Assembly (NCBI GenBank): GCA_947503245.1 | Contig: CANNCV010000002.1 | Coordinates: forward strand, 620,001 to 684,000 | Direction of reading: 5' to 3' | Length of the DNA stretch: 64,000 nt | Origin: an uncultured Sphingomonadaceae bacterium | GTDB lineage: Bacteria; Pseudomonadota; Alphaproteobacteria; Sphingomonadales; Sphingomonadaceae | In this document: positions 18,309 to 27,623 of the stretch, one piece after another | How the letters are laid out: every line of letters starts with the position of its first letter | Position numbering within the stretch: position 1 is the first letter of the stretch | Notes under the pieces: generated by a model | Database searches by the model: none | The model's input: the letters and a program-made list of their open reading frames with translations, nothing else | Told to the model about the DNA's origin: nothing | Made by a program: the position numbers and the translations under genes

Positions 18309-19193
18309 TTAATTATCTGTTGAGTCTAGTAATTTGCGGGTCAGTATTTGTGTCGATTCCCGCATTTCCGTTTGTCCGTCTGGCGCAACCTTTGTGATGT
18401 CTGTAGAGATAATTCTCTTTTCTAGACACCCATTTACGTCCGACGATATTGAGACATTTATGTTACCGGACACATTCTCTTTTTCGCGTGCCGACAGCGC
18501 ATCAGAATAAGACAATTCATCGCCATTTATTTGGGCAATAATTACGTCGTTTTTTGCATCTGCTTGTATAACGTATGAAGCGTCAACGCTGCTTTTCCCT
18601 TCAAGAGAAAAACCGTTCGCTCCCGTTTCAGTAACTTCAAGAATTACAGGCATTGCGCCATCAAACAACGTAACAGCAGAACGCTTAGAAAATTCACAAA
18701 ATCCAGTATCGTAACTCTGCGCTATGCCAATAGCAGAATTTGGGTCACATTCGATTTTGACTAAAGTCCATGTGAAGACATATGAATTGCAGGCCTCTTT
18801 TGGAATTTCTGACTGCGATAGCCATTTGTCTCGACGCGCTATAGCAGTCTCCTCATTTAAAAATTCCCACTCACCAGAAAACCGCTTGAAGATTTTAGCG
18901 GGAAACTGCCATTGCGATAGCTTTTGTTGGTCCGGCGTGTCTTCAGGCAAACTATATTCAACCACCCAACCATCTTGGCGAATTTCAATAACTTCTTCGA
19001 CCAGCACTCCACCACCGGAAGAATTACCTGAACTACCATCTTTGTTATAAGACGATTTGGTTTCTTCTTTCAGAAAATACTTATCGCCCACTTTAGCTAA
19101 GTTTGCGTTGGCAGGGGTTATGGCAGCAGCGGTTAAGGACACCATTGCAGACAATAGCAAAAGCACTCCTAATCTGGAAAAGTACACTTTCAT
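18309..19193 (-). CDS. Secreted protein of unknown function
   Basis: About 294 aa. The N-terminus is a long signal peptide (MKVYFSRLGVLLLLSAMVSL... ANANLA). The mature part is rich in beta-type segments and polar residues, with a Ser/Gly-rich loop near residue 55-65 and four or more Cys (SCN/CDP/CEF/GCLEK), suggesting disulfides in the periplasm. I recognise no domain. Start is uncertain: an AGGAG lies too close to the ATG at 19193, and 19241 would add 16 residues. It is visibly more AT-rich than lysC next door and lies on the opposite strand between lysC and the following oxidase, so it may be an acquired gene. Confidence 0.7.
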   Translation of the reverse strand: MKVYFSRLGVLLLLSAMVSLTAAAITPANANLAKVGDKYFLKEETKSSYNKDGSSGNSSGGGVLVEEVIEIRQDGWVVEYSLPEDTPDQQKLSQWQFPAKIFKRFSGEWEFLNEETAIARRDKWLSQSEIPKEACNSYVFTWTLVKIECDPNSAIGIAQSYDTGFCEFSKRSAVTLFDGAMPVILEVTETGANGFSLEGKSSVDASYVIQADAKNDVIIAQINGDELSYSDALSAREKENVSGNINVSISSDVNGCLEKRIISTDITKVAPDGQTEMRESTQILTRKLLDSTDN

Positions 19194-19263
19194 TCTCCTG
19201 CAATCCGCTAAATTGAATGAAAATATCTTGCCCCAATTCATCTCTCGCGGCTAGAGGTCTTTC

Positions 19264-20274
19264 ATGAAAAACACAAAAACCCTTATGCAACGCGGCACCG
19301 ACTTTCTGGGCTGTGATGTTGCGATTATGTGCGGCGCGATGAGCTGGATTTCCGAACGACATCTGGTCAGCGCTATTTCCAATGCCGGTGGTTTTGGCGT
19401 TATTGCGTGCGGCGCGATGACAACCGATTTGCTGGACAATGAAATTGCCGAGACCAAGAAACGCACGGATAAGCCGTTTGGCGTCAATCTGATAACCATG
19501 CACCCGGATTTGATGGACCTGATTGCGATATGCGGCAAGCATGCAGTCAGCCATATTGTGCTGGCGGGTGGCCTGCCGCCCAAGGGCAGTATCGAAGCCA
19601 TCAAGGCCACTGGCGCTAAGCTGATTTGCTTTGCCCCTGCCATGGCATTGGCCAAGAAGTTTATTCGTTCCGGCGTTGATGCGTTGGTGATAGAGGGCAT
19701 GGAAGCCGGCGGCCATATCGGCCCCGTCTCGACCAGTGTTTTGGCGCAGGAAATGTTGCCCGATATCGCTGCGCAAGTACCTGTCTTTGTGGCGGGTGGC
19801 ATTGGCCGCGGCGAAGCGATTGCCAGCTATCTGGAAATGGGTGCGGCCGGCGTACAATTGGGCACGCGCTTTGTTTGCGCCCATGAATGTATAGCGCATG
19901 AGAATTTCAAAAAAGCCTTTTTGAAAGGCAATGCACGCGATGCGATTTCCAGCGTCCAAATCGACCCGCGTTTGCCGGTCATTCCTGTCCGCGCGTTGAA
20001 AAACAAAGGCACAGAGGAATTTACCGCCAAGCAGCGCGAAGTCGCCAATCTGCTGGATGAAGGCAGTGTGGATATGAATGAAGCGCAGCTGCAGATCGAG
20101 CATTTCTGGGCTGGCGCGCTGAAACGTGCCGTGATTGATGGCGATGTTGAAAATGGTTCGTTGATGGCCGGTCAATCGGTTGGCATGGTGAAAGCGCAGC
20201 AAAGCGTTGCCGAAATTATTGCCGAATTGATGGATCAGGCAGAAAGTGCGTTAGCCAAAGAGAAAGCCGCATAA
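19264..20274 (+). CDS. Nitronate monooxygenase-family FMN protein
   Basis: 336-aa TIM-barrel flavoprotein of the 2-nitropropane dioxygenase/FabK-like family. Seen: GAMSWISERHLVSAISNAGGFGVIACG near the N-terminus (FMN phosphate side), EGMEAGGHIGP with the catalytic-type His of class I nitronate monooxygenases, FVAGGIGRGEAIASYLEMGA and GVQLGTRFVCAHE, the FMN-binding loops. It may oxidise nitronates or act as an enoyl reductase-type enzyme; the exact substrate is not clear. AGAGG lies 7 nt before the start. Confidence 0.9.
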   Translation: MKNTKTLMQRGTDFLGCDVAIMCGAMSWISERHLVSAISNAGGFGVIACGAMTTDLLDNEIAETKKRTDKPFGVNLITMHPDLMDLIAICGKHAVSHIVLAGGLPPKGSIEAIKATGAKLICFAPAMALAKKFIRSGVDALVIEGMEAGGHIGPVSTSVLAQEMLPDIAAQVPVFVAGGIGRGEAIASYLEMGAAGVQLGTRFVCAHECIAHENFKKAFLKGNARDAISSVQIDPRLPVIPVRALKNKGTEEFTAKQREVANLLDEGSVDMNEAQLQIEHFWAGALKRAVIDGDVENGSLMAGQSVGMVKAQQSVAEIIAELMDQAESALAKEKAA

Positions 20275-20355
20275 AGACGGGGCCGCATAAGGTCATTACA
20301 TCACTGACTTGCAAATATAATACACTCTTGCCATATCAGGCTTAGGGAGCAAGAT

Positions 20356-20946
20356 ATGACAGACAGTGCCGCTACCGCTGCGCCAAATGATGATGCGACT
20401 TTGTCTAGCGGACAGGGAGCAACCCCGCCTATGCCGCAATTTGGGCAAGATAATGCACCATTGCAGAGCAGCTATAATCTGGGCCTCACGCCTTTGCACA
20501 CATCCTACAAAATGGTGTTGCGGATCGTAAATGGTCTAACATTTCTGCCTATATTGGCCGGATTCATTGTTGGTGATATCATCTTGGCAGCGCAGGATAT
20601 AACTGGCTTTGGTCCGCTAACAGCCATGGGTGCATTGCTTTGGCTTATCGCTGTGCTGATCATTCCAGGCCGTCAATTCCGCCGTTGGGGCTATGCAATG
20701 GAAGATGACCGATTGCGCGTTTTGCGCGGGTTTCTGTTCCGCACTGACACCATAGTGCCGTTTAACCGCGTTCAGCATATTGACGTCAGCCAAGGCCCGA
20801 TTGAACGGATCAACAATGTTTCGCGTTTGATTGTTCACACCGCTGGGACGCATAACAGCGTTGTTGTTCTGCCTGGTCTGGAGCCGGAAACGGCCAGCGC
20901 CATGCGCGAAGAAATGCGCGAGCATATTCGTGAGGAAATGATCTAG
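20356..20946 (+). CDS. Bacterial PH-domain membrane protein (YdbS-like)
   Basis: 196 aa. A Pro/Gln-rich N-terminal region of ~50 residues is followed by two hydrophobic helices and a bPH2 (DUF304) domain with GYAMEDDRLRVLRGFLFRTDTIVPFNRVQHIDV, a recognisable YdbS-type core ('D.r..vrrG...r....ip..riQ.v.v..g'). Such proteins occur in pairs with the larger YdbT-like protein, as here (1-nt overlap with the next gene). They are membrane proteins of unclear function; related Bacillus proteins affect resistance to some bacteriocins. AGGGAGC precedes the start. Confidence 0.88.
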   Translation: MTDSAATAAPNDDATLSSGQGATPPMPQFGQDNAPLQSSYNLGLTPLHTSYKMVLRIVNGLTFLPILAGFIVGDIILAAQDITGFGPLTAMGALLWLIAVLIIPGRQFRRWGYAMEDDRLRVLRGFLFRTDTIVPFNRVQHIDVSQGPIERINNVSRLIVHTAGTHNSVVVLPGLEPETASAMREEMREHIREEMI

Positions 20947-22565
20947 TGACGGATGCGATTGCCGATCATGATCAGATGGCCGAGCCGTCGGCAGAGATAG
21001 TAAATACGTCCGCCACTGCGCATAGACTACATCCTTTAAGTCTGGTCATGAAGGTCATCAGCTTTGTGCCACAGCTATTGTTCGGCAGCATTGCCGCAAT
21101 GGTCTCTATTGATGACAATATGGGCCGTTTGTTTGTTGGCCTTGCTTTGTTGGTTGCAACTTGCATTTTCGCTGTCATTGCATGGCTACGCTGGCGAAAA
21201 TTCACGTATGAGATCGCCCCGAATGAAGTGCGCATCCAAAGCGGAATTATCAGCAAGAATAACCGTTCAATCCCTTATGAGCGGATTCAAGACGTTAATA
21301 TCGAGCAAAAGCTTATCGCCCGCTTATTGGGTTTGGCGACGGTCAAGTTGGAAACAGGCAGCGCTGGCAATGGCGATGATGGCGAATTAAATGCAGTTAA
21401 GTTGGCCCGCGCTGAAGAGTTGCGCGACACCATCAAGGCACGCAAACGCGGCGTAGCTTTACCTCCCGAAGGACAGGCTGTCGCACAAGACGATATTGCC
21501 GAACCAGAGACAGAACCATTATTCACAATGTCACCAAAACGGCTGATCATCCTTGGCATGTTCAGCTTTTCGCTGGCGATTTTTGCGTTTCTGCTCGCTG
21601 TATCCCAAAATTTGAATTTTCTCATTCCCGATGACTGGTTTAGCTTTTCCAACTTTGTTGACGGTTTAGAGGCTGACCCAGACGGCAGCGTTGATAATGT
21701 ACGCGGAACATTTAGCGGAGCCGAAAGCAATTTGCGCCGTATCGGTTTTGTCGGACAGTTCATCGCTGTCTTGGCTGGCTTAATCGGTGTAATCGTCGTG
21801 GGCCTTGTAACTGGTATAATTAGCGTTTTTGTGCGCGAATATGGGTTTAGACTGGATCGTACAGAAAACGGTTTTCGCCGTCGGCGCGGACTGTTCACCT
21901 TAACAGATGTTGCTATGCCCTTGCATAGGGTCCAGACAGCCATTCTCGTCACCGGGCCAATACGCCGTATCTTTGGCTGGTATGCGCTAAAATTCCAATC
22001 ACTTGCCAGCGACGGCAAAAATGAAAGCGATCATGTTGTTGCACCGCTGGCCATAATAGACGAAGCCAGCGCCATAGCATTAGAGCCGGGCATTAATATC
22101 AACATGCCAGTAAGCGCAATGCACCGCGTGTCCCGCTCTCTATGGCTGGTTGGCGCAATAGCAGCTTTGATATTGACCATATTTGCAGCGAGCAATGCGG
22201 TTTTCTGGTCAGAAATATGGGGTTTGTCGGCCATAGTTTTGCTGTCACTTCCCGCTGCGCTGCACTTCTGGCTGCGCTGGCGGCACCATCATTTTTCTCT
22301 GTCAGGCGAGTTTCTCTACATCCGGTCTGGCTATTGGTCACAAAGACTGACCGCATTGCCACTGCGCAAAATCCAGTCAGTTGATATTACCGATAATTTT
22401 ATCCAGCGGCCATTGGGTGAAGTAAGCCTTGTCTTCGGCATAGCTGGCGGCTCTGGCATAGTGCCGCTGACGCTGCATGCGATAGACCGTGAATTAGCAA
22501 TATCCATGCGTAGCGAAATGCTAGCCCATATCGGTGCTAAGAAATCAGCTATAGCAAAACACTGA
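20946..22565 (+). CDS. Bacterial PH-domain membrane protein (YdbT-like)
   Basis: 539 aa with several membrane helices alternating with three bPH2 (DUF304)-like units: FTYEIAPNEVRIQSGIISKNN... near 90, YGFRLDRTENGFRRRRGLFT near 300 and HHFSLSGEFLYIRSGYWSQR near 450. Each has the 'riQ.v' strand (IPYERIQDVNI, MPLHRVQTAIL, LPLRKIQSVDI). This triple architecture is typical of YdbT. GTG start overlaps the stop of the preceding gene (TAGTG), so translation is coupled. The two proteins probably form one membrane complex. Convergent with the phosphatase gene, 4 nt apart. Confidence 0.9.
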   Translation: MTDAIADHDQMAEPSAEIVNTSATAHRLHPLSLVMKVISFVPQLLFGSIAAMVSIDDNMGRLFVGLALLVATCIFAVIAWLRWRKFTYEIAPNEVRIQSGIISKNNRSIPYERIQDVNIEQKLIARLLGLATVKLETGSAGNGDDGELNAVKLARAEELRDTIKARKRGVALPPEGQAVAQDDIAEPETEPLFTMSPKRLIILGMFSFSLAIFAFLLAVSQNLNFLIPDDWFSFSNFVDGLEADPDGSVDNVRGTFSGAESNLRRIGFVGQFIAVLAGLIGVIVVGLVTGIISVFVREYGFRLDRTENGFRRRRGLFTLTDVAMPLHRVQTAILVTGPIRRIFGWYALKFQSLASDGKNESDHVVAPLAIIDEASAIALEPGININMPVSAMHRVSRSLWLVGAIAALILTIFAASNAVFWSEIWGLSAIVLLSLPAALHFWLRWRHHHFSLSGEFLYIRSGYWSQRLTALPLRKIQSVDITDNFIQRPLGEVSLVFGIAGGSGIVPLTLHAIDRELAISMRSEMLAHIGAKKSAIAKH

Positions 22566-22569
22566 ACCT

Positions 22570-23790
22570 CTATTGTAATGCAGGAGCATCCTGACTGGTG
22601 AGCACATTGCCGTCAGATTTAATCAGGCTGAGCTTAACATTGCGTGCCGCCCAATCAATATCGATCTGACCAAAATTCTCATCTGCGAAAAAGCCGCCTA
22701 CACGGTGCTTATCTGGTTCACGGTTACCATTATCACCGCTGCCAAAGCTGAAATTCAAAGAGCTGGATGTCAATTCCCATAACGGTTTGGATAAGCCAGT
22801 AATTTGCTTGCGATAAATGCCGCCTGCATGACGGTCACCGGAAAACAATATGGCATTTTCGATCTTCTTGTCTGCGAGCATCTGATAAAAACGCTTCTGC
22901 TCCAACGGAAAGTTGGACCAGCTTTCATAATCATGCGCCTCTGTGATGACCTGAATGGACGAGAATATCAGGCGTAGATCTGCAGGTTTATTGAGCTCCT
23001 GCTCCAACCAAGCCCATTGTGCACCGCCCAATATCGTCGCTTGTGGATCGGTATTTTCACCATAATTGCCTAACGGACGGCGATCAGGACTATAGGGCAA
23101 TCTGGTCATATCCGAACGGAAAAACCGCGTATCAAGGGTAATGATCTGAACGCGCTGCCCCTCTGGCCCGACCATATGGCTTTCATAAATGCCCGGACGG
23201 GATTTTACCTCATTCGGCACGTTCCAGAAATTTTCATAAATGGTCTCGGCATATTCCTTGAAAGCGAATGTTCCGCCAGCATCATTGGCACCATAATCAT
23301 GGTCATCCCAGCTAGTGATCATCGGCGTCTTGGCGCGAAATGCCTGAAATTCCGGTGCGGATGCCAGCTTGGCATAAGATGCTCGCAGGGCGGGAAGATC
23401 CGCCGCCCATGTAGAGCCTGTGTCGCCATAGACATTGTCCCCAATTGCCAAAAACAGATCTGGACTGTTCTGCGATATGGTGTTCCAGAAGGTCTGTGGC
23501 CGATTTTCCTGAATGCACGAACCAAAGGCAATACGGGTCAGCGTTTTGGAAGAATTAAGCTGAGCCATTGGGCCTGCATCAGGCAGTGACTGCTTTAAGC
23601 CTGCATAATAGCTGCGCAATGCCTCCGGCCCTGTGCCGGATGGCTGCAACGCGGTTGTCTGTGCTTCCACCGGAGCTGGCGTGACGACAATATCAGCCGC
23701 CGCAGAGGCGCCATCACCATTGGCCGAACATGCAGCTAATGGGAGGGCCATTGTCAAAATAGGGAGCGTGGCACGGAAGAAAGAGGTCAT
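22570..23790 (-). CDS. PhoD-like alkaline phosphatase, lipoprotein
   Basis: 406-aa metallophosphatase of the PhoD family. N-terminal lipobox region MTSFFRATLPILTMALPLAACS suggests lipid anchoring at Cys21. Seen: FGSCIQENRPQTFW and LFLAIGDNVYGD (metal binding), TSWDDHDYGANDAG and FSGDRHAGGIY. PhoD enzymes hydrolyse phosphodiesters and monoesters at the cell surface using Ca/Fe. I took the ATG at 23790 because only that start exposes a signal peptide; the longer form would have 39 extra residues. The single-domain build lacks the N-terminal beta domain of classical PhoD. Confidence 0.88.
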   Translation of the reverse strand: MTSFFRATLPILTMALPLAACSANGDGASAAADIVVTPAPVEAQTTALQPSGTGPEALRSYYAGLKQSLPDAGPMAQLNSSKTLTRIAFGSCIQENRPQTFWNTISQNSPDLFLAIGDNVYGDTGSTWAADLPALRASYAKLASAPEFQAFRAKTPMITSWDDHDYGANDAGGTFAFKEYAETIYENFWNVPNEVKSRPGIYESHMVGPEGQRVQIITLDTRFFRSDMTRLPYSPDRRPLGNYGENTDPQATILGGAQWAWLEQELNKPADLRLIFSSIQVITEAHDYESWSNFPLEQKRFYQMLADKKIENAILFSGDRHAGGIYRKQITGLSKPLWELTSSSLNFSFGSGDNGNREPDKHRVGGFFADENFGQIDIDWAARNVKLSLIKSDGNVLTSQDAPALQ

Positions 23791-23985
23791 ATCACAGCCT
23801 TTGTTGCAAAATCTATTGTCAGCATTAGCGCACATTGATGACAGTTTCACGATAAATTCCATGCAATTTGTGGTGGTGACAGCTGACCGCATAAACGCAG
23901 CCAACAACTTATTTCTTTTGCTGGATAATCAGGGATAGTCTGTTTAGTCTCTGCGCAATATCATCATCAGTAAGAAAGACATGCC

Positions 23986-25797
23986 ATGCCAAAGCTATCT
24001 GTTAATTCTTCACAGGCTTTCAAACCCAAAAAAACCAGATGGGCGATGCGCGCCAATATGGCCATGGTCAGCGCTGTGGCGCTTGCTCTTTCCGCGCCGC
24101 TCTTGGCCGCACCGTCAGATGATCTAAACAGTCTGATCGATGATTATTGGGCTTATGTGCTGGACCAGAATCCGACTTTGGCATCATCGCTCGACATTGC
24201 AGAGGCCAATGGCAAGGTGGCGAGTTACACGCTGGAAACGCAAGATGCCCAGGCTGAACAAGCGTCGGTTTTGCTCAAAAGACTGGAAGCAATTGATGAG
24301 GCCAGCCTGACAGCAGCAGAGAAAGTGAATTACGGCATTTTGCGCCGGACCTTGCAGCAGACAATCGAGGCCAATCAATATGGCCAGCGTGTTATTAACT
24401 TCACCAATCGCAGTGGCTGGCATCAGAATTTCGCCGGGCTTGCTAATAATTTGCCCTTTCGCAACGCGGCAGATTTTCAGAGCTATAATAACCGCCTAAA
24501 GCAATATGCAAAGGTGAATGACGAAGCCATTGCGGTTGCGAATGAAGCCATTAAAGGCGGCTATACCCTGCCCTGTGTGGCGATTGAAAATTACGAAGAT
24601 TCGATCACCGGATTGATCGTTGAAGATGCAAAAGAATCGCGTTTTTATGCGCCCTATAAGCGCAATAAACCGGCAACCATGGATCAGAAAGATTTTGAAG
24701 GGCTGGCTATTCAGGCCGAAGTGACCATCAACGCCCTTATTCGTCCGGCATTACAAAAGCATTATGACTGGTATGTAGGCGAATATAAACCCGCATGCGC
24801 AAAAGCACCGGGTGTCTCTGCACAGCCGGGCGGCGATGATTATTATGCCTTCCGCATCCGCCAAATGACCACCACGGATTTGAGCGCTGATCAAGTGCAC
24901 AATATCGGCCTGTCAGAAGTTGCCCGCATTCGCGCCGAAATGGAAGAGGTCGCAGCAGAGGCTGGCTTTGATAGCCGCGAGGCGTTTATCGAGGAGCTGC
25001 GCACCAATCCAAAATATTATGCCAAAACACCTGAAGAACTGCTCGAAAAAGTGGCGCGGGTTACCAAGATTATCGACGGTCAGATGCCATCACTTTTCGG
25101 CCGATTACCGCGCTTGCCTTATGGCATTAAGGAAATTCCATCAGAAATTGCCGAAGGTACGACCACAGCCTATTATAACCCCGGATCACCCGAAATTGGT
25201 ATTGCCGGCAATTATTATGTGAACACCTCAAAACTGGACCAGCGCCCATTTTGGGAAATTCCAGCACTTAGCGTGCATGAAGGTGTGCCCGGTCACCATC
25301 ACCAAATCGCTTTGCAGCAAGAGTTGGAGATCTCGCAATTCCGCAAATATGGTGCTTTTTTCACCGCCTTTGTCGAAGGCTGGGGCTTATATTCGGAGCG
25401 TCTGGGCATTGAGATGGGCCTATATGACACACCCGCCAAAAATATGGGCCGCTTATCCTATGAAATGTGGCGCGCTTGCCGCTTGGTTGTCGATACTGGC
25501 ATCCACTCCAAGGGCTGGAGCAAGCAAAAGGCCATTGACTATATGCTCGATAATACCGCCCTGACTGAGGCCAATATTGAAGCCGAAGTGAACCGCTATA
25601 TTAGCTGGCCCGGTCAGGCGTTGGCCTATAAATTGGGCGAGCTGAAAATTCGCGAATTGCGCACTTTGGCGGAAAGCGAATTAGGCGCAGACTTTGATCT
25701 AAGGGCCTTTCACGACACTGTTCTGGAACAAGGCTCAGTACCGCTCGACGTGCTCGATGCTCATGTCAAAAACTGGATAGCATCACAAAAGGGATGA
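23986..25797 (+). CDS. DUF885-family exported peptidase-like protein
   Basis: 603 aa. N-terminal signal-type stretch (MVSAVALALSAPLLAAPS). The C-terminal half shows the DUF885 zinc-site pattern VHEGVPGHHHQIALQQELE, equivalent to HExxH-like binding in this family (H-E-x-x-P-G-H), then FTAFVEGWGLYSERLG with the downstream Glu ligand, and TALTEANIEAEVNRYISWPGQALAYKLG. Length is typical. The family includes carboxypeptidase-like and dipeptide-hydrolysing proteins in the periplasm. It is divergent from the phosphatase gene. Confidence 0.9.
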   Translation: MPKLSVNSSQAFKPKKTRWAMRANMAMVSAVALALSAPLLAAPSDDLNSLIDDYWAYVLDQNPTLASSLDIAEANGKVASYTLETQDAQAEQASVLLKRLEAIDEASLTAAEKVNYGILRRTLQQTIEANQYGQRVINFTNRSGWHQNFAGLANNLPFRNAADFQSYNNRLKQYAKVNDEAIAVANEAIKGGYTLPCVAIENYEDSITGLIVEDAKESRFYAPYKRNKPATMDQKDFEGLAIQAEVTINALIRPALQKHYDWYVGEYKPACAKAPGVSAQPGGDDYYAFRIRQMTTTDLSADQVHNIGLSEVARIRAEMEEVAAEAGFDSREAFIEELRTNPKYYAKTPEELLEKVARVTKIIDGQMPSLFGRLPRLPYGIKEIPSEIAEGTTTAYYNPGSPEIGIAGNYYVNTSKLDQRPFWEIPALSVHEGVPGHHHQIALQQELEISQFRKYGAFFTAFVEGWGLYSERLGIEMGLYDTPAKNMGRLSYEMWRACRLVVDTGIHSKGWSKQKAIDYMLDNTALTEANIEAEVNRYISWPGQALAYKLGELKIRELRTLAESELGADFDLRAFHDTVLEQGSVPLDVLDAHVKNWIASQKG

Positions 25798-25863
25798 TAG
25801 CGCGGCCATTGTGATTGCTACAATTATGTTAGAGCAAAGAAACGCTAAGGGCGTTTGCGATAG

Positions 25864-26469
25864 TCAGAATTGCGGTGGGGGAGGAAGATCGCGCTCCTCC
25901 TCGGCAGCGAAGGAATCACTCTCGCCGCGAGCTGCGCGCTCTTCTGCCTCACGCGCCAGACGCGCATTTTCTGAAGCCCGTTCTAGCTCTGCTGCCTGAA
26001 TAAGCGCTGCTTCTTCATCAATTTTGGCCAGACGTTTTTGGCGCTCTTCCTCAATCAACTTGCCAACCTGCTTGTCAGGGCTATTCTTGCGCTCTGCCAC
26101 CTGATCATTGATGAAACGCGTTGTACAACCCAAAGCGCCAGCCGGTCCTACTGCGGAACAACTGCCAATGCCATTGGCGCCAACATCCTGAAAACCTTCA
26201 ACCTTTTCGGTCCATGCCTGATTAGCAGGTTTATTAGGGTCATTACGCCGATTTTGCGGAATGCGGTAAGGCTCTTCGTTAATGGCGCAAACAACGATAA
26301 CATTCTCCGACTCTTCAGACTTGTCACAGCTTTCGCCTTCTTCAATATATTTGGTGATAATGGTTTCATTGGCTGAAACCGTATCTTGCGCAAATGCAGG
26401 CACCCCGCCCAATGAAAGCGCACAAAGACCCAAAATTCCGGCACTATGCTTTGCAAATATAGTCTTCAT
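25864..26469 (-). CDS. Exported protein with charged coiled-coil C-terminus, unknown function
   Basis: 201 aa. Signal peptide MKTIFAKHSAGILGLCALSLGGVPAFAQ. The mature N-terminal half has four Cys (SCDKSE, VVCAIN, GSCSAV, GCTTRF), likely two disulfides, and the pattern EPYRIPQNRRND, recurrent in hypothetical sphingomonad proteins. The last ~70 residues are an Arg/Glu/Ala-rich helix with heptad character, ending PPPPQF. No domain recognised. I used the ATG at 26469 because CAGGGA precedes it; the ATG at 26538 would bury the signal peptide. Confidence 0.75.
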   Translation of the reverse strand: MKTIFAKHSAGILGLCALSLGGVPAFAQDTVSANETIITKYIEEGESCDKSEESENVIVVCAINEEPYRIPQNRRNDPNKPANQAWTEKVEGFQDVGANGIGSCSAVGPAGALGCTTRFINDQVAERKNSPDKQVGKLIEEERQKRLAKIDEEAALIQAAELERASENARLAREAEERAARGESDSFAAEEERDLPPPPQF

Positions 26470-26562
26470 ATCTGGGTATCCCTGTTCATTCTTTGCCGTC
26501 ATAAATTGCATCGTGTGAATAACAACTGAAGCAAACATGATCGCTTTATGCGCTTAGAGCCT

Positions 26563-27096
26563 TCAAATACGTTTGGAAATGGCAATTGCGGCCTTGCATC
26601 CCAAACGGATCACACCGCTCATCAATGGATAGGCCGGTGCTTTTTCGGCGCCCTGCTCCAGCGCTTCCGCTTTGTGCTCCAGCTCTTCTGCCTGAAACTG
26701 CCTTATAGCATCGGATAATTCTGGATCGTCTTCACCAAGGGCATCTAGCTGTTCCTGATAATGTTTGTCGATCTCTGTTTCCACCGCAACGGTGCAAGCC
26801 ATGGCTGCTTCCGGTCCAATCAAAGCCGTTGCAGCGCCCAAACCAAAACCCGCTACATCCCAAAAGGGCTGTAATGCGGTTGGACGTACACCGCGTTTGG
26901 CAATCAGATTATCGAAAAACTCGCGATGCTTTTCTTCCTGCTCCGCCATGGCGGCAATGGTGTTTGATGATGGGTGGCGATTGCCCAAAATGGCGAGTTG
27001 CCCCTGATAAATCCGCGTCGCGCCAAATTCACCGGCTTGGTCAACGCGGATCATCGATTCAATATCTTTGTCTAACGGCTTTTTGCCCTGGGACAT
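26563..27096 (-). CDS. coq7: Demethoxyubiquinone hydroxylase (Coq7 type)
   Basis: 177-aa di-iron monooxygenase that hydroxylates demethoxyubiquinone in ubiquinone synthesis. Iron ligands are visible as repeated Glu and ExxH motifs: RVDQAGEFGATRIYQGQ, EQEEKHREFFD, VETEIDKHYQEQLD and EELEHKAEALE. Length is normal for bacterial Coq7. The ATG at 27096 overlaps the dsbB stop by 1 nt (TAATG), so the two genes are translationally coupled. Confidence 0.96.
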   Translation of the reverse strand: MSQGKKPLDKDIESMIRVDQAGEFGATRIYQGQLAILGNRHPSSNTIAAMAEQEEKHREFFDNLIAKRGVRPTALQPFWDVAGFGLGAATALIGPEAAMACTVAVETEIDKHYQEQLDALGEDDPELSDAIRQFQAEELEHKAEALEQGAEKAPAYPLMSGVIRLGCKAAIAISKRI

Positions 27097-27590
27097 TAAT
27101 GCGTTCCTTTTCGCCTTGTCATTATCATTGAAATGGCGATCGCACCGCCAACAGACAAGAGGAAATTGAAACCAGCGAGCGAAATGCCAAACAAATCCCA
27201 TGGCGTAACGTCACAGCGGATAAGCGGTGTGTTCAAAATGGCCTGTAATGTTTCTTCCGCGCTCAGCCCCTGCTCGGAAGCCGAGGCACAGCTGGTAAGG
27301 CCTTCCCACCAGCCATATTCTACGCCGGCATGAAAACCACCGATCATGCCCGAGATACATATCGCCAGTACAGCAAGGCCGGTGAACAGATTGGCCAAGG
27401 CTTCTTTATGTGCTTTGGCCAGCAATATTCCAAGCAATGCCAGCGCGATGGCGCTATAATGCGGCCAGCGTTGCCACATGCACATCTCGCATGGGAAAAG
27501 ACCAAAGCCATATTGGCTGATCAAGGCCCCGACAATCAGAGACAATGGCAGAAAAAATGCCATCCAACGGGCCATAGCCATATGCGCCAT
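27096..27590 (-). CDS. dsbB: Disulfide bond formation protein B
   Basis: 164-aa inner-membrane protein with four helices that reoxidises DsbA by passing electrons to ubiquinone. Seen: FPCEMCMWQRWPHY, the first CxxC, and a second Cys pair in the large periplasmic loop (SCASASEQ and LIRCDV). It is operon-linked and overlapping with coq7, which makes the quinone it uses. Several Met near the start make the exact initiation codon uncertain (27590 or 27581). Confidence 0.92.
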   Translation of the reverse strand: MAHMAMARWMAFFLPLSLIVGALISQYGFGLFPCEMCMWQRWPHYSAIALALLGILLAKAHKEALANLFTGLAVLAICISGMIGGFHAGVEYGWWEGLTSCASASEQGLSAEETLQAILNTPLIRCDVTPWDLFGISLAGFNFLLSVGGAIAISMIMTRRKGTH

Positions 27591-27623
27591 TATGATTGCA
27601 ACGCTTTGATTACCATGAACAGA

